Shown here piece after piece: positions 1-12,300 of a DNA stretch of 64,000 bases. The position numbers and the translations under genes were made by a program. The stretch lies in NCBI RefSeq assembly GCF_932526225.1, contig NC_064040.1, positions 10,764,856-10,828,855 on the forward strand. Direction: 5' to 3'. Each line of letters begins with the position of its first letter. Within the stretch, counting starts at the first letter, position 1. The notes under the pieces were generated by a model. That model searched no databases. It worked only from the letters and a program-made list of their open reading frames with translations, and was not told the origin of the DNA. This DNA comes from Nematostella vectensis. Taxonomy: Eukaryota; Cnidaria; Anthozoa; Actiniaria; Edwardsiidae.

Positions 1-329
1 CCCCTCCACTAATGGCCTTTCCCTTAGTAGAGAACATAAACAAAGGACAAACCATGAAGGTATTCGGTGAGTGGACTGTAATCCCCAAAATATAACTAAA
101 TCTCATGTAGTCACAGGTGTTCGACCGGAGTCCCAGACCCCGCATCTGCTCGCGGGTCATCTCTTAGCACAGGAAACCCGGTCAAAACACCTGGAATTAT
201 GTTAATAAATCTAAAATAGACCTAGTCTCCCTCGCATTCTGGACTCGTAACACTAGTTTGCGCTTGTGAGGGAGACAGAAACAGACCAGACTCGTTGTCC
301 GCATAAAAATATAAAAACGAAGCACTTAC

Positions 330-3300
330 CCGCCTCGCCGGTCGTTCCTGAGATGATGTTACTCAGTATATACCCGACGGTGTTAGACGCGTTGACAAAG
401 AACTCGTAACGATTATACGGCAGAAGTCCAGCATATTCAAACTCTCTCCCGGCATACTCCACGCGTGCAGCCCTCTCAACACGTAACTCCGTCTCCATGG
501 TAATGGACCCGCGCACGATAAAGCGACCGCTGACCATCAGATTATAGAATAGTCGCCCGTTAGGTACGGCCACGTGGGACCAGTTTGCGCGAACGGTGGT
601 CGGGTTAATGAGGGTAGCGGTGAGGTGTACGGTGCCGTTAGGAGCGATCTCTTGGGTGTAGGCGACGGCTTCTTCGCCTGGGTTGCAGCCCTTGATGGTG
701 CACATGTGAACGCGGTAGGTGTGGCGGCTGTACGGTGGGAACTCTGTGGCCGTGTAGTTCTGCTTGGTGGTCGCGTTCAAGACTGGGACGACCCCTCCGT
801 CCTCGTAAATCTCGTAGCGGGTGATGACACCGTTCGGGTTCAACGGGTCACGGATGATCACTAGGAGTGAACTGGGACTCAACGCGATCACTCTCGGTGC
901 CGGGATCCCGCTAGGAATACCGGACACCGTCCGGGCCGTGGAAGCGTTACTGACCGTCCCGCCGCCATTCGTGAAGGCCTTGACTCGGACGTAGTACAAG
1001 GTGCCGGTTATAAGTCCATCTATTTCCGCGCTGAGTTGGCGTTCAGAACCATTGTACGCCACTCTGTACTCTGAGGGTACGTCCACGGTAGCCATCAAAA
1101 CTTCGTAACCGATAAGTTTACCGTTGGGTTTAGTTGGCTGATCCCATTGAACATGCAATGAGTCATTGCCCTGTACTACAATACTGGGTGACTTAAGTCC
1201 CTCAGGGGGGAGCTCCCCGGTACGTGTTTTGAGGGCGGGGCCAAGGGTGCACCCCTCCGCGGTACAAGCGAGTAGCTGCAGGGTATACTCGTTGTATACT
1301 TCAAGGCCGGAGATGTTGAACGCCCGCGTGAGCCCGCTATACATCAGACGACCGTCTAGCGTTAGGTTGTAGAGGGTGATGACCCCGTTCGGCTTGGCGG
1401 GAGGGGTCCATGTGAGGATAAAGGCGAAGGGTGCGGCCTTTACAGTGGGGGTAGGGACTTCTTCAGGAGCTGTTGGATAGAAAGGACAAAACAGTATTAG
1501 AGTAATATATGGGAAACTTTCCCCTCCGGCAGAACGTAAAAGAGATAAAATGGATGAAAGACTCGTTTATTCACCTAACCGGACCTAAGGGAACTAGAAC
1601 CCGAACTGTTTTCCCGCTAGTTCAGAGTACATTACCGATAACTCGAATTTCTAAACGAGTTATGAAGAGCCAACTGTAATCTTAACTGCCATGCCAATAA
1701 TTCGATTGATCATCCATAAAAAAGACTGGAAATCTAAACACGTTTCGAGGGATCTTTGTAAGGATGTTTATTTATATTGGTTTGTGTTGCCCCAAGCCTC
1801 TTTCCTATTATCTTTCCATTGATCAGCTTAACAAACGTTCTCTATTATCTTTTCATTGACCAGCTTAACCAGAAGTTCTCTACTAGCTTTTCATTGACCA
1901 GCTTAACAAGCAGTTCAGGCCAATTCTCTAAAACTTGTTTGGTGATGAAAAACCTTGAAAGCCCCAAAGTATATCACAGGACACGGGCACATATCTTGGG
2001 ATGGGTGCACATCACACACCCTCGAACAATCACGGCTATTCGCATGTGAAATGAATCCATCAGGTTGGAGTGCAATGCAAGGCATCATGGGTGTCACGCA
2101 AGTGTGACCTTACCTGCTTGTAGTGTAGTCACGCTGAGGCCTGGCCCCTCGGCACTACCCCCCTGGGTATACGCCGCCACTTGCACACGGTATGTTGTGT
2201 ACGGCGTCAGATTTGTTATTGTCACATTCAGCAGGGCGGGGTCAGACACGCGGAAATCCACAGGATTACCGCTTGCGAAAGCGTCATAGGCTCGTATGAC
2301 GTAGTGCGTGATGAGGCCGTTTTGTAGAGTTGGGGGATTCCAGGTGACGCTAGCTGTGCGACCGCCCTTTAAGGGGACAGCGGATGTCGGCGCAGAAAGA
2401 CCTTGTGGATCTGACAAAAAAACGCGTTACATTAAGACTGCTGTTTTACGCTTTTGCACAATACCGAGTCATACAAAGCACGCGTTACCGTCGGTAAATC
2501 TAAGGTAAAAGAGATACATTGGATTTTAGAGGACTTCGTGTAAGACTAATAATCATGGATTGTGCAGGCGCGCACACCCCCCTTGGCGGTCAATAAGTGG
2601 TCTTCAAATACTATGTTTTTACCATATAATACTATGACTGCGCACCCCGTCCCCCCTCATTCAATCCTGTGTACGCGCCTGTTGTGGTTATTCTTAAAGA
2701 AGGCCAATCACGCCGCCATTTTATGCTCCCGCTCAATGCCGAGTCACGCAAAGCATCCATTTCCATCGGCTAATTCAAGTGAGTAACCAATACATTTTCA
2801 ATCACATATCTTCAACAATGTATTAAACTTCATTCGTACATTTTTATTTTGAGGTTTCCTTACGAATAAGTCGCTTTATTATAAACAATAAAAATAGAGT
2901 GGTTCATTGGTATTTTTTAAGTTCTCTTGGAAACAGACTTTTGTAATCTCGAAAGTGAATAAAATAACAACAGGGTGGCCGGTCGACTAATAGTCTTTAT
3001 AAAATAATGATAAATTACGAATAATAAAAAAAAGATTAACGTTTTTGGGGTGCGAATGCTTATCAGAAATAAGATGAAAAATAGTCAACGTGGTTCATTT
3101 CCCCTCTTCTCCCGAGTCCCCCTACTCCTGCGCCCAGGCTTGGTTACCCTGACCTTACCTCCTTGCCCGCTGCGCATGTACATCCAAGCACTATCCGCTG
3201 ACCCGCTTGTACCGGCTTGGAAACTGCTCACTCTGTACAGGTAGTCTAAATAAAGAAAAGAAAATGTAAGCAGCATATTAAACAAAAGTAACATAAATGC

Positions 3301-6300
3301 AAAAAATATAAAAGTAAATATAATTTAAAAGCAAGAAGTTCTCAACTAAAACACCTCACCTCACCACTAAACCACAAACACATTCGGTTTTATTTAGGGA
3401 ACCTCTCAAACATTGGATAATCTAATTTAACACAACAACAAGCCACAAACCTGTAAACGGCTGTACGCCAGTGTCGAAATACCGCACAGTATTTTGGGTA
3501 GTGATGACAGTGCTCTGGAATACTGCGCATGCGCTACTGGGTTGGGTGACATTCAGTGTTTTATTAGAAACACATCCATCTAAGTCGGAGTTTCTCATTG
3601 CCAGTACCTCCCGACCAAACAGAACATTCGTGTCGGTTGTTACGTCCCGGATGCAACCACCAAAGGTATCCTGAATATCTAGTCCTGCTTTATTAGCTGC
3701 CGCGACTGCATTGTTATTGTCCAGCGGTATCCCGCCAATGTACAAGGGAGATGTAACTGCGATTTTATCAACAGCGGTCTCAACGTTTTTGACCCCATCG
3801 ACGGTGAAGACGAAGCTAAAGTTTCCGACTCCAGTGATTTCCACACGATGCCAGAACCCATCGCATAGGTCATTGGCGACCGCGGAAGTATACACAGCTT
3901 CTTTTAGAGGGCTTTGTAACCGCACCTTAATTTGGCCGCTGACCAGTGAGACCGCGACGTGGGATGAAGGCCCGTAGGTGAATAACAAGAGTCCGGACTT
4001 GAAGTATGTCCGGAAAGAGAGGGAAAGTACGAAAATGCCGTTACCCCCATTGAAGACGCTGGGAGCGAGAGCTATGTAACCACCGCCTCGTAGTAAAACC
4101 CCGGGTAAGTTCTTCTTCTCGTTGTCACGGACAGGACAGGCGTTCATGACCGGGTCCACACCCTCCTTAGCGACCGCTTGTTCCCACTGCCACGGACCAC
4201 TCCCCTGTGACGTCACACTTTTAATACAACCAATGAATGGGTACCGGCCCACTCTGGCCGCGGGAGGATCGGAACGAGTGATGATGAAATCTGTGGGTAG
4301 CCCGCCAATGTAGACACCGGTCCCCATGGAGATGAAAGTGCTGGCGCCGGAACTTGAACCAGAAGCCGTGTAGATCCCATCTACTGTCAAAGTACCGACA
4401 CTATCTTTACGAGTCAACTGTAAGCGATGCCATTGGTTGTCATCGAAAGTGACGGCTGCGCTAACAGTGAAGGCCGCTGGTCCAGTTTGACAGTCAAAGA
4501 TGAACCAGGGTTTCCCCTCGCGGAGCACCACAGCAAGCAGGTCCGCTTGCGAGCTGTCCGATAGAAACAGGATCAAACCATCGGGATACTGGGTGCGGAA
4601 CCACAACTCGATCTCATTGGTAGTACCCTCTCTGACGTAACTTCCCGGAAATTTGTAATACCCGTTGCCCGGGAAATGAGCACCAGCGATCACTTCAGGT
4701 GGGGGGTAGTGCATTGCGGCAAAAGCGCGCGAAAGGTTATACGCCGGTGGCAGTGGACCATTTGGAGTCTGGGGCTGAGTCCAGTTCAGCGTGGCGGAAG
4801 TAGAATTGGTATGGATTACTTCCGGTTCACCTTGACCTTCCGGTGCGGCTGGCAATGTCCGCGCCGAAGCTTGGGAACTGGGGCCTGTGCACGCGTAGCT
4901 ATTGCAGGCGGAAACAGTGAACTTGTAATCGCTGTAAGGCCGTAAGCCCACGACCTCTAATGACGTAACGTTGACTTCTTGTTGCTTAGCAACAATGTTG
5001 TGTGCGGGTGGGCTGTAAGTCTTTACAATGTATCTTTCAATGATACCGTTTGGAGTCTGGGGAGGAGACCACGTGACTTGTACTGAGCTACTGCTTGCCG
5101 GTGATGCGCTCGGGCTCATTGCAGACTCACCGGAGGGCACTGTTAAAAGAAAAAAAAAACACTTGAATATGGAAAAAGTACAAATAACAGCATGAAATAA
5201 ATTACGATTCAAACATAGAAAACACTGAAAAGTCGGAAAGAGTCACTAGAGCGAACAACGACATCCTTTCAGATGTGTCTTAGGTAGACAAAAAGTTATA
5301 TTAAACTAGCACATATTTCTAAGGGTAGGCACTCCTTATAAATTCGATTTGCTCTGTTTTTTGTAATAAAAACCTCCTAATATCCTTTGACCCGGTCTTA
5401 AAAACTCCAAATATTTTAACAGTCTAATTTAAAAAGTTTTTCTCAGGAAAATTAAAATATTCACTTAACGTAAAATACACGAAACATTTTTTATCAAGAA
5501 AAGGTTATAATTTCGATCATATTTGATGGGGAATTGTTTACATTGCTTGTAGTAATAGCTGCATTAAGCCATCGCAAAATATTATCACTTTTTGTTTGAT
5601 TTAATGGAAACGTAAAAAACCTTATATATTGAAACCATATAAATCAGACCAGAAAAGTAGAATCTCTTGACAAACATCATCGATCGCTAAAATGGAAAAA
5701 AACAAAATATACAGTGGGGCCCGACCGGGAATTGAACCCGGGACCTCTCGCACCCTAAGCGAGAATCATGCCTCTAGACCATCGGGCCGATTGAAAATAT
5801 TAAGTAAAATAAACTGGTTTCTATCCGTTGCTCTTTGTCATTTATTCATTGATGTCTGGTACCCGTCAAATTGAGTTACGGGTTAACCCGTCACCCTCGG
5901 GTCACGGACTTCAACAACTAGAAAAATATTGTTTTACATATAAATTTTCTAATGCTTCTACTTGTCTTCTTTAAAAAAAAAACATACGGGTACTTATTTA
6001 ATAATGAACTTCATTTTTAAAAAAACGTGCAAAGCTACATTTTGCGACAGAAGAACAATAAAAAGCAAAATAAACATTTATGCGTTGGCCGGGAATCGAA
6101 CCCGGGTCAACTGCTTGGAAGGCAGCTATGCTCACCACTATACCACCAACGCATTGGTGATTGCTACAAGATAGTTTATCGGTTTTATTTGGGGAATCCC
6201 TGCACTGATTACAATCAACTCATTGTCTATGGTGAAACTCACAGCCCCTTCAAGGCGTCAAATAGCCAGCGGCCATGAAGGAAATACTAGAAATTCGAAG

Positions 6301-9300
6301 AGAATGCGTTAAATTGAAAGATGATAGGGGCACTACGCTGTGGTAGAACAAGATACAAATACTGTTAAGAGCTCTGCTTTTTATTTCTACCACTATAATT
6401 ATTTATTATGATTAACGACTTTTTTTCAACGTTATGGAGTAAAATCGAGGAATTTACAATTGCCGAATACGTCAGCTTGCGCGCCTTTGTTTGAGCAGTT
6501 GTAAAACTATAAAACACAAAAAATATATCCATAAATAGAACCAAAAGCAGTTAAAACTATTTCTTTTGTTTCTTTATATTAAAAAATGTATTTATCTATT
6601 AAAAACTGTATAAAATTGTTTTTTAGCATATTTTTAAGGGAATGACGGTGAGTTATGAGTTGTGAGTATAAAAGCAATAGAACTTAATAGTGCTTATAAA
6701 AAAAATTAGCAAATTGAATTGGTCAATTCCTTTTTGAAATAGCTGCAAGTTCACTTTTTCAAGATGGCGTCAACTTGATGGCTACGTAAAATCTATGACT
6801 TCGAACTGAAATAGCGAGCCACTGTTACGTCGATTCTAGACGACTAATAAAACAACGCCTTCTTCTATTGGTTCGAAGCAGGATGGTAGAGTTAAAAACA
6901 TCGGAAACATATAAAAGTATCATGAAAACAAAATATGAAGTACCAACCTCCCTCGGCAGTCCGCTGTCTCCTCCATTCACTGCTCGTATCACCGCTGGTC
7001 GGGGCCGTGTAAGTCACAACCCGAAACTCGTATTCTGTAAAGGGAGTTAGTCCGCTGACCGATGTGTTACGCGGGTCCTCGGGGTTATTTTGGGGATACA
7101 GTTTAAACTTCAAAGTTCCAGCTCCAGAGAACGGCCTCCCCCGCATATAGATCTCATACATGTATATATTCCCATTAGGCACCGGGGGCTCATCCCAGGT
7201 CACGTGGACCACCGTACCGCCAGGCTGCGGGCTCACGGTAGGCATCGGCTGGAAGTCGGGAGCTGTCGTCAATGTTGTGATAGACGTCGGAACACTTCGG
7301 CGGCATCCGCCAGAGTTACAAGCCACCACTGTAAAGCTATAATTAGTAAATGGTCTCAGATTGTCAACGCTCGCGCTCAGAGACAGTCCTGCGAAGTGCA
7401 CGATTTCCGACGAATTCCGATTGTTTACCGACAGAAGTCGATACTCTGTCAAAATACCGTTCGGGGCGTTCGGAGCGGTCCACGATGCCTTCACGCTCCT
7501 CGGCTGAATATCGGTAATCGATGGCTGGTCGATACTTTCCGGTGCGTCTTCGAGCGTCCGTGCCTCACCGTTGTTCGCACTCCGCGTAGAGCCAGCCTCG
7601 GTGTAGGTAATGATGTAATAAATATAGAGAGTGTCGGGCTGTAGGTTGGTGTCGTTGTACCCCCGGATCACACCTCGGTAGACCTCTGTGCCGTTCCTGT
7701 AAAGCTCGTAGCGAAGGATGATCCCGTTCGGGTTATCTGGGGGGGACCACGCCAGGTCGAGTCTACGCGATGAGCTGACAGTGATCACTGGAGCGGGTTG
7801 CTGTGACGGAACTGAAATCATACAATGGCTTATGTTTAAGAAAAATATCTGCATTGGGGAAATCTTTTAAGTGTGAGGTAAAACATGTTTGTCTTTCTTA
7901 TAAGTTTCTATAGGTGGAAGCAAGGGGGATGAGAATTAGTCTTCGCTGTTTTATTTATGCGATGCGCTCCTTGCGTTTAGTTAGAAGACCTGGTCAAGCC
8001 TTTTTATCAGTTGGGCAAGTCTCATTTATCGCTTCGACGTTGGCCCTTGCGCCACGACAGCTGCCTTGACCGGGTTTTCTAGGTAAACACAGAGAGAGCG
8101 TCGCATGAAAGAAACAACAATCAAATCAAAATTTAAAATACAGCCTGACAAACTGTCCCTCCTGCCCTTTTAGTTGTATATCTGAGCACATACATACCTC
8201 CGCTGCATCCGAAGTCGTTGTTAACCTGTAGGTTCTGCGTGCCATCTTTGCAAGTATCACACTTGTCTCCCTGGACGTTTGGCTTGCAATTGCACTTGCC
8301 CGAGTCGTCACATGTGTCTGACAGACTCCCGGCCATGTTACAGTTACACGGCTTGCAGCTAGTGACAAAGACATGTGAGGAGTAAGACCTGGCTTCCAAA
8401 AATAATGATAAAGAATCGAATCATGCCCCCAAGTAAAGTAAAGTTGGGATTTTACAGCTATTACTATTTTTAACTATGAATTTTAAGCTATGACTTTGTT
8501 TTAGCTATGCCTTTTTTAGCTATGAATTTTCTATAGCTTTGTCTTTTTTTGGCTATGACTATTTTTAGCTACGACTATTTTTATGCTATGACTATTTTTT
8601 AGCTACGACTATTTTTGGATATGACTATTTTTAGCTACGACTATTTTTATGCTATGACTATTTTTGGCTACGACTCTTGGCTACAACTACTTTTTCGGCT
8701 ACGACTATTTTTTTAACAATGCCAATTTCTTTCTTTTTTAGCTACGACTATTTTTAACTACGGCTATTTTTAACTACGGCTATTTTTAGCTACGCCTATT
8801 TTGTAGCTACAACCAAGAGAGCATAAGATAAGAGAGGGACACTTTGGTATTACCCGCGCGCCATGTCGATTCCGAATCCGGCTATTTTTAGTAACCACCA
8901 CCCCACCACTGCGCGTGAGGATTTGCTCCTTTTATTTTGTCCTACTCCCCCGCGGGTTGCGTGTTGTTGTTTTGACAACTCGATAGGAATGAAAAGAGAT
9001 CATGTAAAATAACTCGGAAGAAGAAAACAAGTCTAACTTAAGTTACCAAGATTGGCAAATATACTCACAGAAAGCTAAATCCTTGAAATAGTTTGACTGT
9101 TTTGGTTTGTCTGAGCGGCGAAGTCAAATGAGAAAGAAAAAACCGACGAGCGATAAAATGGCTGATACTGCGTTTTATTCAAATCCCGACACCAGCTTGT
9201 ATTATAACAACATAATAATATAACATATAATAATAACAACATCAAAGAAATACAGTAATATCTCCCTCTTTATTTTCTCACTTTTACAAAAGCTCAGATA

Positions 9301-12300
9301 CTTCAGCTTGCTGGCTTTGATCATCACAATAAAAACGCATCCCTCGTTACAAGGATAGGTTTATGAAATGTATTTTTCTTGGATTCCTTCTCAATTCACC
9401 GGAATATTAACAAAAATCAAAATTATATCTAATGTCTAACTTACAGATTTCGTTTGACCACTGGGAAGATAATGAATGTTGAGAAACCACGAAGAAGCAG
9501 CAAGTTAGAGCAAAAACGGTGATTGAAGCACGAGGTTTTCCGCTCTTGATTTTGAATGAAGTCTCGTTTTGGAAATCTTGCAATCCTCGAAGTACTACAT
9601 CCCCTTAATAAACTGCAACTGCCCGTATCCTTGATGCTAGAATTAAATTTTCGATGGTATTTGTGCAAATAGGGTGTTTTTTCGGTTTCATGTCACAAAA
9701 TAGCGGCAAACAACAAGATGTAAATGCCAAAGCGCGGGGGTAGGGTGAGTAAAGATGCTCAAGCGCAGTGGTGGGGTGGTGGTTACTAACAATAGCCGGA
9801 TTCGGAATCGACATGGCGCGCGGGTAATACCCAAAGTGTCCCTCTCTTATCTTATGCTCTCTTGCTACAACCTTTTTTTTAGCTAAGCCTATTTTTAGCT
9901 ACGACTATGTTAAGCTACGCTACGCCTATTTTGTAGCTACAACCTCTTTTTTAGCTACGGCTTTTAGCTTTACCCATAAGACAAGCAACTCACCTTCCGG
10001 GGCCTCCATAGCTTCCCGGCATGCACCTGTCGCACCTGCGCCCGCCGATATTCGGCTTACACTGGCAGTAACCCGTGGAGTTACAGTTGGTGGCCAGAGA
10101 GCCAGATGCGTCACAGTTACAAGGACTGCAGCCATAACCACTGGGATTCCAGTAGTAAGCGGAGACGCATTGATCGCAGCGAAGCCCTTGGACGTTGGTA
10201 AGGCAGGCACACTTGCCATTACTACCACTGCACTCGAGTTCGCCTGTGGATTTTGAGAAGTACAGTGGATTTCTGTAAATAAGGACGTCATTTTACCCCT
10301 CCTTCCCACAGCCCCTCACTTCACCCCTATTTCCCACAGCCCATCACTTCAAAATCCTTCCCACAGCCCCTAGCCTGAGTATCAGGAGATTTTATTTTTC
10401 AAAAGTCGGAGAGGAAAAATAAAAGTAGGCCTGACATAAATACTAGACGCGACGCCTTCAGCCCCTTTAACTTGTAACTTTATGCTAAATGATTTGAAAC
10501 GCAAAGATAGTTCACGGCTCAGGAGATTTACGATTTAAGTATATGACTGCAGATCCATACATCACTAAATTACTACAGGATATTCACATCATCAATTTAC
10601 TACAGGCTTTTTCGTCTAAATAGACAAACCGCTGCTTGAACACAAATGCCATTATTTGATAAGCTCACTCCATCAACATTTCGCGGGAAGCGCCGCAAAC
10701 AATTCCAAGCATCTGAAGCATTCTGCGTATATTCGGCGCCTGGTCTGTCTAAAAATTTATAGCAACTACCAATGATGTATTTAGTATTAAGCAGCTATTA
10801 TGACATCCAGCGCCTTTGATATAACTAGTAGATCTTCGCTTCAAAAAACGATACCAATGAGAAATAAACACACGCAATGACCGGCCTTGGCAAAATCCAT
10901 ATTTTTTTTTTGTAATGTTATAGAAAACGATTTCTCTGATTCTGCTAACGCAAGGTCAAAAGCACTTTTGGAGTCCGCCATTACTCTGAGAACGAGCAGT
11001 CGACGGGCTAGGGTACTATATATAGCTGAACCAATCAGCGCGTCCCATTCGAGTGCCCTTTGTTTTTTTGACCATCCAGGAGCCATGCCGGAATCCGGCA
11101 GGAGAACATGCGATTTGAACAGTACTTGTATCAGTCCCTTGTCTTGTTTCTCGCCGGCACAATAGGAACATAGGAGGGCCTGATACTCAGGTTACACTGC
11201 CCCTCATTTCACCACTCATACTATGCCCACTCACCTGCTGGCGTACGGTCCCCGCCCAGGGTCCCCTTGGGGTTACAATTGCACGCTTGACACCCCTCCG
11301 GATTACTGCTGCTGAGGTTGAAGTATCCCTTCATGCATTGCCCGCAGGTCGGCTCTCTCACGTATTTCTTGCACGTGCAGTTCCCAGAAGACACCTCACA
11401 AGTAAGGGACGACCCTTGGATACCCTTTGGATCGCACGAACACAGGGAGCACCCGTCCTGGTTGACTGTTGTGAGGTTGTAGTACCCAGTCTTGCACCGG
11501 TCGCAAGTCTTACCCTCGACGTAAGTCTTACAATAGCACTGGCCATTGGTCTTGTCGCATGTGTTAACTAGACCAGGTTTGGCGCCGATGGTAGAGCAAT
11601 TACAGGTCTTGCAGCCCGAGCTATCAAGAGAATGGTATCCGTCCTCACACAAGTGACACCGAAGCCCTGTGGAGCCTGCTTTACATCGGCATTGACCGCT
11701 GCCCGCGTCACACACACTTCCGGGTAACGTACCAAACGGGTCACACTCACAAGCTCTGCAACCGGAAGGGTCGTTGTCACGCAATCCGTAAAACCCACTC
11801 TCACACGTGTCACACGTTCTTCCTGTCACGTTAGACTTGCAATAACACTGGCCGCGACTTTGGTCACATGACGCATTTCTGTTCACGGTGCCAGCAGTGT
11901 TACACCCGCATGTCACGCAACCGGTGCTGTGGCTTGACTTGAGATCGTAAAAGCCAGGTTTACACGCGTCGCATTGGCGTCCCTGAGTGTATTGTTTGCA
12001 TTCGCACTGGCCCGCTATGACACCGGGCGTGCTGTCATCCTGAGAGAAAAACAAATACCATTCAAGCTCCTTTATTGAATTATGACTTGAAGACTTTGGT
12101 TCCGACATGTGATACAAATCTTTTAATGCCCAAATAAGATCAATGCGAGTGAGATGTGATATGTGAGTGAGATGTAGCGAGCTAGATACAATACGTTTAT
12201 AAACAAATCCAATCCATCCTACAACGACTTCGTTCTATCGTTAGATAGTCTATGGGATAATCGCAATTTTGCGCATAAAGGCACTATTTTTGGTATGGCG

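Noticed and set aside
1-329. A further USH2A exon at the left edge
   Set aside because: No open stretch with FN3 residues and a matching acceptor was seen; it is probably intron.
9926-10309. 127-aa minus-strand ORF over a USH2A exon
   Set aside because: Wrong frame; the correct frame gives laminin-EGF repeats that join in phase to both neighbours.
11287-11813. Plus- and minus-strand ORFs over the long laminin-EGF exon
   Set aside because: Shadows of the GC-richer coding exon in other frames.
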